Source: Takakia lepidozioides | Lineage: Eukaryota > Streptophyta > Takakiopsida > Takakiales > Takakiaceae | DNA length: 64,000 nucleotides | Assembly: GCA_030704615.1 (NCBI GenBank) | Contig: CM060732.1 | Span: forward strand, 40,529,053-40,593,052 | Direction: 5' to 3' | In this document: in pieces, positions 10,459-23,205 of the stretch | Layout of the letters: each line of letters opens with the position of its first letter | Position numbering within the stretch: the stretch's first letter is position 1 | Program-made: the position numbers and the translations under genes | The notes under the pieces: model-generated | The model's database searches: none | What the model saw: the letters and a program-made list of their open reading frames with translations, nothing else | Told to the model about the DNA's origin: nothing

Positions 10459-12990
10459 GTTAGTGCTTCCGCATGTCGCGGAAGAGCCGATCGAAGGAGT
10501 TGTGGATTTGCTGTTGTCATGGCAGCGCTTGTGAAGATCTCGATGTGAATTGGATCTTTGGATGCAACGATCTACCGATCCACTGAAGATGTGAGGTCTT
10601 GCACCGCCTCATGAACGAGAGGCAGATTGAATGAGAGAGAGAGAGAGAGAGAATGTACTCATAAGACGTTCTTTGCCTTAGCCTTGTGGCCATTGACCCC
10701 GCGCCCAGTTTGAGCGGAAGAGAGAGAGAGAGAGAGTGAGAGAGAGATTTACTCTGGATGAGAAGTGAAATTTGCATGCAAAGAGAAGAAAGTGATGCAT
10801 GTGTATTGTAAGGTTGCTGTCACGCTTGGATGTTCGCTTTCGGCTTATTTTTACTGAAAGACATGATTACCGAGGTCATCAACCCCTGCAATGCATGTGA
10901 GGTAGAAGCCTCTTGTAATGTTGTTTGTCTTCCAATGGAATCTGTCTCTAGAGGACTATTTTGGCGCTTGTATGCAACCTGTTTAGTTGAGCAAGGCCCG
11001 GTGATGGCGGATGTCCCACAGCTAATTAGTGTGCCAATGGTGGTAGGTGACAGACAAAAGGTTTGCTGTGAAATATTGATGTTTCAGCCCCTTCTTGGGG
11101 AGAAGAGCTTCATTGGGTTCTGGCACTTGTGATTTGAGGTTATTATGTAAGGCAGGACAACTCAGATCCTTTGTCCAAACACTGAACAAGAACATTGGAG
11201 GAACTTTTTGTATGTATCGGGATGTTTAAGTCTTAAAGGGTGCTGAATGGCTTCTGAGTGGCAATGAAAGACACCAACCTGGTGGCTTACACGCAGTGGA
11301 ACCTTTTTGCTCAGTGCATGTATGGGAGCAGCCTCTTTGACAGCAAGTACTAATTACCTGAAGCACAGGGAAAACCCACAGAGAGTGAAGTTTGTCGGAC
11401 CCAAGTGCTGCCATCAATGAAGTCGAGTTGTAGAAATTGTTGAACCTCCTTGTCACTGAGTTCGTAGGACCACAACACACGCTCCAATCCATTAGCCCCT
11501 GGTCCTGTGCAATTGTATTGGGCATAGAAGGAAGTCCTGAAACACATTCAACACACATCCAGTGCAAAACCATTCACTCACCAGCATTTCAATGGTCTAG
11601 TGAATGCAACTTGTACTTTTATGTAATTCCACACCAGGAAATTGAGGTTTCATCAGCAGCTTGTGCCCTTGGTCACCGCCTAGAAGGTTCTCAACACTAG
11701 CACCTACTAGAGGAAGTTGCATTCATAACTTCCTATGACATCATACCAGGGTACTTTACTAGTAAAGGGATGAATTCCCTTTTGGCTCTCTTTCTCTAGA
11801 GTCTGTGTATGCTATATATCTTTCTTACCTCCCTTGAGAGCATATGGGAAAGGGAATGTTCAACCTGTCATAAATTGAGCTCTCACAGGCATAGATTAAG
11901 CAAAACTCTGACAAGGGGATTGGGGGATTTCTCCTGGAGGAGGATTTTGATGAGTGATCAACTCTGCAAGTACACAATCCTCTCAAAATTAAAACCAAGC
12001 CTGAAGGTAAAGAAGGCAATTCATGGAGAAGTCAGATCCTCACGCATGTACACTGCTGTCTTCGAAATCTGTCCATCCTTCTGGAACAATGATATCGTCC
12101 ATATATGTTCTTATGAATACAACCCGAGAATATGAGCCCCATGCACGCCCCAGCCACACCATACCGGTACCTGTGACATTGCAATCCACGAAAACAAATC
12201 CAGAATTCTCCTGAGGATCTCCTCTTGCTTGTGCAGTAATTGACCCTGTTGTTCGTGCTATGACATGAATTTCACATCCCTGTAAGCAACAATCCAATAA
12301 GAGAAAATCAAGCGGATTTTCCCATTTTCTCTCTTTTCGAGCCGGATGGTACTAGGGTTACCAAATAGATTGTAGACATGCATCAAAAATCTAGTCTGAA
12401 TTGTTACTGAAATTAGGCTTAGGATTGCAGATGAGATGATGTACTTCATACACAGACTGTCCGTTGCCAAAAATGAAGTCAATAGAACCCGCAATGAAGC
12501 AGTGTTTGAAGTAGTGGCGGCCTGAATAATCAAACAAAGTGTCCTGGGCACCATAGAATCCGCACTCATAGAAGGCTGCCATATCACCAGATACCAACAA
12601 TGCCACTGCTTGCTTCCCAGCGGCCCCTGGTTCTGCTGCTGGAGCGGCATTCTGGGCAAAAAAAATAGCCTACTGTAACTTCAAATCCGTATGTTTCCTT
12701 TCCATTAATATGCAATCCTTAAGCCTTTAGAACTGACCTGACGCTGATTCACATACATGTTTTAAAGGGAGAAACTGACAACCCCGCCTCTAGGCTTTTC
12801 TTTCCTGCCATCTAATGCAAGGTGCATTGTTCAAGTTCTGTAGAACCGTTTGAGGCTACGGAATGACTGTAACATAACATCAGAAATGATTTTCTCCTGA
12901 GCCATAAAATTCATCCTCTTTTTGCACCTCAACAAATAATCCCTCTGCATAAAGGTGTGGTTTTGGAGTGAACTTCAGCCTACCTCAAAG
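10459..12990. repeat. Segmental duplicate (copy 2), containing the 3' half of an intact pectinesterase gene
   Basis: Partner of 155-1845. This copy keeps exons 3, 4 and 5 of the pectinesterase gene. It contains an extra piece at 10640-10880, which includes GA-rich runs and the short LINE-related module at 10655-10717. It lacks about 130 bp found in copy 1. The duplication therefore predates independent deletions in both copies. Confidence 0.75.
10655..10717 (-). repeat. About 60-bp LINE-related module, copy 2
   Basis: The reverse complement matches the end of the LINE-like frame at 2881-2935. It sits between two GA-rich microsatellite tracts (about 10628-10652 and 10720-10747). Confidence 0.7.
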
Positions 12991-14397
12991 CCCACATTTG
13001 ATGCAGTGAAGTGGTCAGCATAGATGGAAACAGTGGCACTGCCCTGGGTTCCACCACTGTCTGCAGCGGTGTCACTGCCAGTTATGATTGTGTTGGACAG
13101 ACCCGCTCCTTGAAATAAGATGAAAGGCTTGTTGATAGGAATTGTCACTTTTTCCCTGCAATTTGTCATCCACAACAGTGCAGTCTGGGGCAAAAAATCC
13201 AATTGCTTTGTCAAAATGATTGTACACATGACGAAATGCATACAACACTTTGCCAATTTCAGCAGTTACCTAGTGAACCACCCTACTGTTTTCTTGTACT
13301 TTGAGGCTGGTTTTTCATGTTGACCCAGATAGCAGAGAACAAAAAGAGCTTTTCCTCATGTACATTTAAATCCTAAACAACGAAACCACAAGGATATACA
13401 ACCCAGGAAAATGACAATCCTACAAAGACTCCACCAAATGAGACCCTGATCCAAGCCAACCTTCTTGTTCCGAGTTTTGGGAAATGAAGGCAAGATAAAG
13501 AGAGCATTCCCGTATTCGTCACTGTAATGCATAACCAGCTTGACACAAATTGGACTAATACAGCAAGGATAAACATTCAATCCAGTTTTTTAAAACAGTG
13601 GTTGAAGCATAAGTGAACTTCCCTCTCTACACGCAACTAGTGGCTTTCTCCATCACTAGTGGGCACTGGACGCGATAGAGGAAGAATGCATGCAATTTCT
13701 GGCCCCAGGTGGACATGCCAATTGAAAAAGTCGCCCGGCATTATTGGTTTCAAACCTCGGAGGCTCAGGCTGGAAGTAGGAGACTCCAAGACACCAATCT
13801 CAGAACAAAGTGCAGAAGCTCTTTGAATCCAAACCGGCATTGGCTGATGGCTACAGTGACCCACTAAAATACGCTGTGCTCATCCTTGAAATTGACTATA
13901 CTGTTGTCAGGCATCTGAAGGGAGCCTCGAAAGAAACAAACAGATTGACCGAGATTGTGCAGGAATCAATCTGAACGCTGTACTGTTTCTGCTCAACCGA
14001 AATATCAAAACCTTTCATATCCTCTCTCTCCCCCCTCTTGCTTGCAATTCTACTTGTGTCCCTCGGGACCATTGAGCCTCCGCTGACGTAATCACATTCT
14101 ATCTTTATTTCTTGCTCTCATTCTCTTTGTGGCAGTCACTCACCTGTAAAATCCAGCATTGATTTGGACGATGAAAGGCTCCTGGTTGTTCTCGGGCACG
14201 GAATCAACAGCCGCCTGCACCGATGCAAAGTTTCCTCGACCATTTTTGTCCACTACAGTCACCTTCTGTGCTAACGAGATGGATGCAGAAACTCTCTGGT
14301 CCGTTACTGCGGACTCAGACTCTTGAAAAGAACGGGAGGTGGCGATAGAGGGATTCGTTAGCAGAAACACGCCCAAAAAAATTATATAGGCTTTCAT
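11350..14397 (-). CDS. PME: Pectinesterase (pectin methylesterase), PME-A
   Basis: Removes methyl groups from cell-wall homogalacturonan. Minus-strand exons are 14144-14397, 12984-13155, 12445-12651, 12044-12279 and 11350-11536, giving 351 aa. All introns are GT-AG, with phases 2,0,0,2. The start at 14397 puts a clear signal peptide first ([13 protein letters not shown]). In-frame Met codons at 14412 and 14436 would only add a charged leader. The N-terminal part is short, with no inhibitor-like pro-domain, then GFYREK in the first sheet turns. KQAVAL, YGAQDTL and SIDFIFG supply the usual catalytic Gln and two Asp residues, and LGRAW gives the substrate Arg. The last exon carries [11 protein letters not shown] and ends [12 protein letters not shown]. 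Exons 3-5 lie within the segmental duplication at 10459-12990. Secretion to the wall is inferred from the signal peptide. Confidence 0.88.
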
Positions 14398-14540
14398 TTC
14401 ATCACCACCCATCCTTTCTCTCGCTTCGATTCTCACTCATTTACGGCATGCTGCAAGCTTGATCATCTCCATGCTGAAACCTCTCAATTCCATGGCCCTC
14501 ATACACACACACGGGACACACAAAACTCTTCGCTTCCTCT

Positions 14541-14606
14541 CTCTCTCTCTCTCTCCTTCGGTTGCAAACAGACGGAAAGCTGGATGGATGGATGGATGGA
14601 TGGATG
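14541..14606. repeat. Microsatellites upstream of PME-A: (CT)n and (GGAT)n
   Basis: A CT run at about 14539-14554 is followed by tandem ggat units at about 14581-14606. Both are 140-210 bp upstream of the PME-A start codon. Confidence 0.85.
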
Positions 14607-14652
14607 AATAGTACATCCAACCAGATTCCTAAACGATTCTTCACATACATTG

Positions 14653-14660
14653 TATTTATA
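14653..14660 (-). promoter_or_regulatory. Candidate TATA box of PME-A (TATAAATA)
   Basis: On the minus strand TATAAATA lies about 255 bp upstream of the chosen start codon at 14397, a plausible distance for a gene with a 5' leader of about 200 nt. Based on the motif alone. Confidence 0.35.
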
Positions 14661-14899
14661 TTCAAACTGAATTAATATAAAAAACAAGCCATTGACGATC
14701 GGACGGATGAGATGCACACAGGGACGATGGATGAGGATGGACGAGGACGCAGATACGGCGGTCAGTGAAAAGATCGCCCTTCCCGTCGCCGTCACTGTCG
14801 TCAGGTCGGCGTGTCTTCCGTCGAGGGATGGCCGGATGTTGCACTTCTCCGTCGACGGCGCCGTCGCCTTGGCAGGTGGGTTGAATCAACGTTCCGTTT

Positions 14900-17800
14900 A
14901 ACTCATAAGCAAAAGATGAAGAAGATGGACGAATATTTCCGTGAGCAGTTCTCGTCCGCCCCTAATTCGACGGACGGAAAATGAGCAGTTTTATTTTAGT
15001 TTTATTTCTACAACAGTCTAATTAACAGTTGTAACTAATTTTTCTCTCCGTTGATAATGGAGAGATTTCATCCACGAAAACCAACTTCCGTCTCTAGTTT
15101 TTTGTACGTAGTTGCTGGCAAGAATTTATACCTCGTACATATGTAGGTATGTATTTTCGTGTATTTTAATATACCGTATGTTAGTGTATTGTACATGTTT
15201 AGGGTAGTATATTCTTTAACGTAGACGCTGAGAGAGGAGATGGCAGAGAGGAGCAGAGAGTTGCAGGAATGAGTGATGGGCCCGACCGAGGTGGAGGTAC
15301 AATCTTGGAGTTTGGTGGGGTGGAATCATGCATCTGACACAAGTTGGGTCATCAGCTCCACAGAAAAGTTGCAGGAGTTTTCATAGAATTCACACATCTG
15401 CAGCCTGCTTGTGCTTGAGTGTCGGGAGACCTGGCGGGAGATTCTGACACAATACATATTTGCTCGAAAAAGTGATGCGCTCAAGTGAAGATAAGAACGT
15501 GGACCACCATGGAAAAGTTGGGACACATCACGAACTTGATGATAGACTTCACTAAATACTAATAAGACTCGAAATTCTCAGGTGGCTAGACTTTCTTAGT
15601 TGCTCCCTTTTCTTTCGCAATTTGATCGGAAGGCGCGCTGCTCTCGCCTCACAGTTAAATCAAAACTACAGCATTCAGCGATCTTCCATCAGTGGATTAG
15701 GAGCACTGCTATGGCCGACTAGTACAGATGCCCGTGAGAAATATATATTCTGGGTGATCGTCGGAGGTTCAGGAGTATCAATGTACGTAAACTTGTTGAA
15801 AGTGAAAGAAAGGAACCTTTTTGGAGTCAGGCATGGCAGCAAGTTGGCTAACGTCCCTCTATGCCATATATACGAACCATAGCTACATGCGGTTGGAGTG
15901 CACTTTAAGACCCAGTAATCAACTAATCCTGCAGTGGTCGGTCTTTGTAGGTGGGGGCAGTAGCATGCAGGACCGAGTTTACATGCGAAGCTGGAAGAAT
16001 TAAGGGATCACACGCAGAGGATAAATACCAGCTGCTACAGACTCGCTCTCACTCAACTGATATAATAAATCAGTGTTACCGTCCAGCTCTCACTCATGTA
16101 CACCTGAAGTACCCTTACATGAACATAAAAAAACAACGTCCAACCCCATCGCTTCCATGGAGGTCTTTTCATAGACCCAGGTAGGAAATCCACTCCGCGC
16201 CACATGACTAGGCACCATTCAGTTGGTTAGAATGGCGCTCAGCTTGGATCCATACTAGTATACTAACTACACCAGCTCTAATAAGAGAGAAGGAAGTGGG
16301 CCATCAAGGCGACCCAAGTTCCCACAAAAGCTCATCACTCAGCTCATTCCTAAAGCAAACCTGCATAGGATAGCCCCAAAGAGCTTTGAGAGATCTAAAC
16401 ACTTTCCCGCCCGGTTGCAACTTGAAGTAGGTAGTTATTGTCGGAGCCGTACGAACATGGATCTCCGATTCTCCAGCCGTGGTGTGAATTCGTCAGTTTG
16501 CTTGAGAGCTGGCGATAACAAAAAGTCTGGTGCAAGCCATGCTCTGTCTCTGACAGGATCCAAGCCCGCCGCCACGAGTATGTCATGGAGCATCGCTTGG
16601 TGCGACCAAGGAAAGTGACACGTTTTGTGGGGGGTAGATGTGCACGCGTCCAAGTCTAAGAAACTGCAAGCTGGCTGCACTTAGTTTTGGTACAAGACGT
16701 GGAGAGCGCTGTTCTGTACCTCATCACTCCTTAACTTAGCAAACCGCATTAGTTTATTGTAGCAAGAACACAGGGCCTGCCCCGATCTAATCCAGGTACC
16801 CAAGCCAATACAATTCCCAAGGCACGCCGCACTACATGGAGTCTGTCTCCACGCACAAAACTAGAAAAATGTGCTCGGAGCCCAAATGGCAAATACGTAT
16901 ATGTAGAGCGGAAATGCGTGACAGAGATCATGCGAGAGATTGTTCATGAGGAGGATTAGATCAGCGCTTACCTAATTAAGTATCTTTTGGACTGTTGAAA
17001 GTTGACTTTGAAGATCGCATTAGTCGACACTCATTCACATAAGTAGCAAGTTATGACGGCATTTTGCGGCCACCCTGTACGGGCCAGCCACATTGATTTG
17101 ACCCAGGAACTTTTGCAACAAATTTTAGCATTAAATGAAGAATAGGTCGACAGACTGGCAAGTCGCAACTGCACATCCCAAAAGGAATGGCACGCAGACA
17201 CTGTGTGAGGTCGGCCTCGGCTTTCCATAAGTAGTAGAATCAACGGTCCCCGGCGGCTGTTCAACGTTTCCTTTAGTCTTCCACTTGCACCGTTCCAACA
17301 CATCAGGAGAAGTATTTATTCGCAGACATTTCGAGAGAGAATGACTGTCTGTGCTTGCAGAAGGAGAAAGATCTTTGATACATATACACATCCTTGGAAA
17401 CGCTTTGTTGAGCGAGCTATAAGCTGCTATATCGGAACAATAGGAGACCATGGGCATTCTGCAGGGTAACTCATGTTGACAGTTATCGTCTAGGCTACTT
17501 TCACAGCTTGGAACACTGCCTGCTGACATTGTTACAGTGCAAGATTCTTCCTCGTTTAACATGTGTGTACACACTGTTCTTTCGATTCTGACGTTCGATG
17601 GCCCCTTGTACTCTAATAGATTGCTCCCAAGTGCTCATCGTGCGTCTTGAAAACACTAGACAATATATACGATAATAACTAGATGCACATGCGGTACACA
17701 TAAATCTGTTCATATATTCATAATTTTGTACACAAAAACATGCTTTTGAACAAAAATCCTATAGCTTGAACCGTTTTCGCAGACTGATTCGAGTCACTAC

Positions 17801-18200
17801 GGAGAACGACGAATGAATCTGAATTTATACTCTATATTTGACTATCAGATTCGCAGGTCCGCTCTTTCCCTTCCTGCGGTCTAATTGGTATACTCTATCT
17901 CGACTATCAGATTCGCAGGTCCGATCTTTCCCTTCCTGCGGTCTAATTGATATAGTTCTCTATTGCTGTATGCTAAGCTTTCCACTCTCGGTCTATCCCT
18001 CACTCTCCGCCTGAATGGTAAGCTCTTTCGCCATCCTTATTTTTGTCCTTCTTTTCGGCCCTTCCCTAAATTATAGCCTATTATTGAATGAGGCCCACAA
18101 GGATGCCTGGTTGAATCATGAACGATGAAGGCGTAAAAATGCAGGTCTGCGAACAACGCTGAGATACAAGGACACTCGTAGCACTTGTGAGTCTGGATGA
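14900..18200. other. Intergenic region between PME-A and PME-B
   Basis: There is no intact gene. At about 16380-16480 on the minus strand, fragments in two frames resemble a methyl-CpG-binding-type segment (GWRIGDP in one frame, YFKLQPGGKVFRSLK in another), but the reading frame is broken. A 147-aa minus-strand frame at 17131-17574 has no motif I recognise. A tandem repeat lies at 17826-17950 and is listed separately. Confidence 0.3.
17826..17950. repeat. Tandem repeat, two copies of about 62 bp
   Basis: Copies at 17826-17888 and 17889-17950 share agattcgcaggtccg and ccttcctgcggtctaattg with few differences. They are about 280-400 bp beyond the 3' end of PME-B. Confidence 0.85.
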
Positions 18201-18226
18201 CACCCATAGACATTTGCTTGTTCAAA

Positions 18227-20226
18227 CTAAACCTCACTAACCCAATCTTGTCCATTGATAAAGCCTAGAGAGAGGAAGGGCGCTGCCTCAGCGTCTGTGA
18301 GTTGATGAGCCCATCGCACCCTCCCATATTCAGTTGCTCCAGGCCCGAAGCATTGGTACTCTCCATAGTATGTGGTGCTGCAAGTTCACGAGCAAACTGT
18401 TAGACTCTAGAGTAGAGTAGCAAGATAACGCACCCTGCAAATTTTCATTGCGTAAGCCGAGGACACCCACACAGGAGACATTGCATTGGGCAGAACACTC
18501 TTTTTGTTTCTAGACTTCTCGCCACTGATTGTGACATACCTGTCCCTGGCGGGTATACCCCAGTCGAACCAGCCTTCGGGAACAATAATGTTAGCCATCC
18601 ACGTGTAGAGAAACACTACTCGGGAGTAAGGTCCCCATGCGCGCCCTAAAAAGACATTCCCAGACCCCGTTACAGTGCAGCCGACGAAAGAAAACCCACT
18701 GTCTTCGGTCGGCAGAAGCCTTTTCTGAGCCGTCAGCGATCCACCTGACGTGGGAATCACTCTTAACTCGCAACTCTGCAATACAGTTGAACAAGGAAAG
18801 TGTTTTAGTGCGGCATCTTTAAGTACAACCTTGAGGACCATGCATGCTTCAGGGTATGCAGTCACACAATCTGAGCATGCCGAGAATGAAGACTTCCAAG
18901 CAGGCAATCCTAAATGCACAACACGGTCTGTAAGGTATCCAGGTTTCTCAGATTCCAAGTACAATGAGACCTGAGAATTACCGACTTGGTGTAGGGACGA
19001 CTACGATGTTTATCACAAGTGGTTACAACTTAGAAATTCAACTTCCATCCCGACACAATGTAGCTAGCCTCTCTTGTCCCTCTTAATCTTCCTACAGGTC
19101 TCGCCCCATTTTGTACCTTATACATAGAGAGTCCATTGCCGAAGATGAAATCAATTGAACCTTCAATAAGGCATTCTTTGAAGTAGTGGCGGCCCCTATC
19201 ATCGTAGAGAGTGTCTTGGGCCCCGTAGAACCCACATCCATAAAAGGCTGCACAGTCACCTGTGATTCGCACTGCTACAGCCTGCTGTTGGTAAGCCCCA
19301 GCTGCTGGAGACGGCGCTGTATTCTGTACACAATCACATTGTAGCAGATGGCATTGGCGCTGTTAGCTCTGGAAAACAACTGAGCCAACTTGCCAGAAGT
19401 GACAACGATATACAAATACGGAAACGGTCAAACATCTCCCAAAAGCAGTCTATAGAGAAGTCTATCTTGCAAAATCAATGCTTACCCTGAAGCTAATATT
19501 CCTGGCAGTGAAGAACGGGGCGCTTATGCCAACAGTCGAACTTGTGTAGGTAGTTCCAGTACCCACTGCACTCTCCCCATAAGTAATTGAGGTGACATCG
19601 CGACCAGCTCCTTGCAATGTGATGAAAAACTTCGACTTGGGGATAATAATTTTCTCCCTGCAGACAGTGTCACTCAAGTTCAATCGCTGCTGTAGACAGC
19701 ATTGACGCAGAGGAAATTACACTCCCCAAAAGATCCGTGTACTATCGATAAGAGATCGGCTAGGACTCAACTACGTCACCTGAAACACATTAGGCCCTCT
19801 CCCTCTTGAACACGCAACCACAAAAATGAAAGATGCTTCCCGCTAGATGAGGAGGTCTTACACGTAGGTGCCCGCATGCACTTGGATAGTAACTCGCTGT
19901 TTGTTGTGCAATGGCACTGCGTTCAGAGCATCCGTCACGGTCCTGTAGTCCCCAGCACCGCCTTGGTCCACTACGATTACTCTTGCAGCACCATCAAGTT
20001 TACTACGTTTTAAAGCGGGAGATTTCTGATCAGGCTTCTCCGGAGAGCTCACGAGGGCAGCATGCTTGGCACCGACTTTAGCTACCCAGCTCTTAAAATC
20101 GGATTGTGAGCTGGAGACCTCGCCCTTACCATCTGACTCTTTTGACTCGACGAAGTGCGACGACAGAAATACAAGGCAAAGTCCAATGAGAACAGCAAGC
20201 ATATGAGAGTTCCACATACTCCCCAT
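18227..20226 (-). CDS. PME: Pectinesterase (pectin methylesterase), PME-B
   Basis: Minus-strand exons are 19862-20226, 19486-19657, 19117-19323, 18540-18775 and 18227-18377, giving 376 aa. The intron phases are the same as PME-A, and exons 2-4 are identical in length to PME-A (172, 207, 236 nt). A signal peptide (about residues 8-27, [14 protein letters not shown]) is followed by about 60 polar residues with no inhibitor domain. Then come [15 protein letters not shown] and GTYVEK; the usual Arg of GTYREK is Val here. The catalytic motifs QQAVAV, YGAQDTL and SIDFIFG and the LGRAW Arg are intact. The last exon reads [13 protein letters not shown] and ends DWVSEV. This is the most compact member, with introns of 162-341 bp. 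Expected to be secreted and active on wall homogalacturonan. Confidence 0.9.
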
Positions 20227-20299
20227 TTGCTTCGCTGCAGGGAACTTTTTGGAACGCTATTTGATTGTACGGGGTTCTCTGCCTCTCTCTCTCCCCTCT

Positions 20300-22185
20300 T
20301 CCCCGTTTCACTCCCTAATCTCTCAAGCTGACTTATTCACAGGCTCATCTCCCAATGTCAACACTCCCAAGTCTACAACTCGCATACAGACAACCCACTC
20401 ACTCACCCTCCCAAACTGTTTCCACCTCCAGAACTCCCACCCTCTTCCTCCAGGAATAGCTTGTGATAGCTTGGGAGAGCGGGCAGTGATTATAAAGGAC
20501 AGCAGCGCCTGCGGGGGGTACCTCGCTCTATCCGACAGCCCTCTATGGCACAACCGCTGGCATGACTGCGTTTGCGCCACCTTTTTAATATCTCTTCATC
20601 AATTATTAGTTAGCAGATCACACTTACAATCTGCTGTTCTTTTCCGCCGACTCAGAGATCCTGGCAGGGTTTAAGATGTGGGTTTAGCATGGATTTAGGC
20701 TGGGTATAAGAATATTGTTCACATTATGCGTGCCATCTTGACCAGGACCTCCTTGCAAGCAAACCTTCCTGAGCTCCACCTCCGTGCTGACTATTGCATT
20801 TCCGTGCACCTTCCCCATGAGCAGCTGTTTTTTGTTTGATAGTGGGTGGAACCCACAACAAGTACCTACAGTATCAGTCTGCAGATTACGCAGCCACACT
20901 TTATTACACAGTATCACTGCAGCGTATCTCACTAAAAGCTACTCTCACTGTATTCTTCTCTCCACCCAACTCCCTTGGGCTTTTCAATTCTGCACTATTC
21001 CTTACAGTACTGTTTCACTGCCAGTGTTTCTTGACACAATTACTACTGTGGTTCAGTACACTACAGCCCCAATCTACCGGCCATCATCATGCGTGGACAA
21101 AGACACAATCCAGGAGAATCCGATTGACTAATGTTTAAGGACTTCTGGTCTTTCCTTCTGGAACTCATCAGACTGGGGAAACAAAACAAAAACAAAACAA
21201 AAAAAGAAAAAAAACAACCTTGCAAAAGGCCATAAAGCGCTTTCTAAAGCAACTTCCATGAGCTCCACTCCTGATTGCGGACAAATAATAACAGGATGTG
21301 CGCTTACGACCGGCCTCTCCATTGAAGAATATATGGGTTCTTAGGGGGGTATGTTTGGGTACGAGTGGTCGGATATATACACTTATGCAAAATTACGTAC
21401 ACCCTTAGGTTGGAAACCATGCCTCCATAATCAAGAAATAAAAGAAACGGAACTTATCTTTGATCGGGAGTGCTCCGATGTACACTACTGCTATGTGAAA
21501 TTATGTACAATCTTAGGTTGTTACTAATTGAAAACCATGTTTTTATAATCATGTAAAGAGAAACGGAACTTATCCTCGTGCTTGCGTCCGGACCCTTTGT
21601 GAAAATGTGAACTCCGAGTTTTCGCCGCGTTCCGGGAAATTTCTTTAGTCATAGTCTGAGAGGGATGATGAAGGGCGGAGTGGGAGGCTATCCATCCGGG
21701 CAAGAGGACATGTTGGCAAAGGGGCAAGTGTGGGGCCCTTTGCACGTGGGCTCCTGTTGGAGTGAGCTGGCCTGCTGCTTCTGGCACTGGTCACACCCAT
21801 CACTTTGCAGTTAAGTACTTAGAAAAAAAGCTTTGCAGAAATTTTGGGTGATGGAGCTCATGCCATGTAACCCTTGCTAGTGTCCATGGCATGCCTGCAT
21901 TTCAACTAACATATCTTTTTTGCAGATCTCATTAGAGGGGGAGGGTCACATAAGTTTAGAAATTGTTCATTGGGTCATACAGTTTCTGAGATTGTAAATG
22001 GTACGATCCAGTATTGCACTGGAAAGCCAACATCCAGATATCAAGCAGCGATTTTCAGGAACACGGTTAGATGCATACTGGCGGTTCCGAAAATGTTAAA
22101 AAAAGATTCTATACAGGTGGTAATACCGGTTGATATAGCCGGCCAAACAAGCAAAATAATGACATCTCCAAAGAAAGCATAAATT
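20300..22185. other. Intergenic region upstream of PME-B
   Basis: Holds the PME-B promoter, with a CT-rich run at about 20276-20298, 50-70 bp before the start codon. Beyond that there is no recognisable coding sequence. The frames at 20249-20674, 20784-21131 and 21970-22182 show no family motifs. Confidence 0.3.
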
Positions 22186-22189
22186 ATGG

Positions 22190-22350
22190 TGTCTCTTCAT
22201 CCCAAGGACTAACTAGGGACTACTGCCTTCCATTGGGAGGCAACTAGACATTTTCAGCCCTAGATCACCTAGGTTATGCATAAGCAAGGCACAAACTCAA
22301 AACCACGGGGCTACTTGCTCTAGTGCTAGGCCACCTGTCCCAAAATTGAT
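22190..22350 (-). mobile_element. tRNA-like SINE copy (family 2, copy 1)
   Basis: On the minus strand, gtggcctagcactagagcaa resembles a tRNA A-box region. It is followed by gagtttgtgccttgct and ggtgatctagggc, which also occur in the copies at 23035-23205 and 30705-30840. The order of motifs is the same in each. Confidence 0.45.
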
Positions 22351-23030
22351 TAGGGCTGCGCTTTGCTCCGAACTACTAGTGAGGACTTCTTCTGAGAACA
22401 ATGTTTAAGTCTTACACAAACTTCAACATTTATTGGCTCTTTTTATAGAAGAGAGGCTATGCAGCATGTTGAAGTCAATGTTGTCAAACCTTACATCCTA
22501 TCAAGGCTCCAATTGGTGTGTTGTGCTTAGCCATGACCTTTAGTCTCACCTCCCCCTTATGCCAAAGCAAGAGATGGTATAGCAAGAGATAGTATGGCCG
22601 TTTGAGGATTGTTTCAATTTGATTGGAAATATATTTTATGCGAAACATCATAGGAATAATATAAAAACTTAATGTATGTGCGTGATGTGATGGTATTTTT
22701 CCACATTAAGACAACATTGGCTCCTTAAAGCTTTGTTGAGGAAAAGCGGGATTGGATCAATCAGTATTTATCCTTCCATGTTGCCCCCCGTTGTGGCCGT
22801 TTTATTTTCCAAACGGAAGAAAGTAACCCTACACGGTAAAGTGACACCATAAAATTTAAATTACGTGTGCTTCAACAATAATTTTATTTTCTTATTTCCT
22901 TCTTACATGGTAGAACATTTCTAAATAAAAACTGCAACAGATCTTCAAAAAATTACACATCAATAAAAAAAATTAAGTTAAATAATACTATTAAAATCGG
23001 AATATATTCAATCAATTAATGGTACTATTT
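22351..23030. other. Intergenic, AT-rich
   Basis: I see no gene or recognisable repeat. Confidence 0.3.
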
Positions 23031-23034
23031 TTAT

Positions 23035-23205
23035 TATTAGATAAGATAAAGATAAAGTTTCTTTAACGTCCATCACATACTACTCAACACACATGCCATC
23101 GAGGGCCCAATGGATGGTTTGAAGGCACATGTTGAAGGATTGAACCCAGGATCACCTAATGCAAGGCACAAACATCCAACTACTAGGCTACCTGCTCAAG
23201 TGAGA
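23035..23205 (-). mobile_element. tRNA-like SINE copy (family 2, copy 2)
   Basis: A minus-strand head with gtagcctagtagttgg (A-box-like) and gggttcaatcc (B-box-like, 23137-23147) is followed by a body. It ends in a short run of ctttatc units (gataaagataaag on the plus strand, 23041-23058). The same tail unit is found at 30712. Confidence 0.5.

Noticed and set aside
10517-10777. Minus-strand frame rich in SLSLSLS (and similar frames at 34573-34782 and 46387-46620)
   Set aside because: Translation of GA/CT microsatellites; no conserved coding sequence.
12258-12659. 133-aa minus-strand frame within PME-A
   Set aside because: Shadow frame across exon 3 and intron 3 of the pectinesterase.
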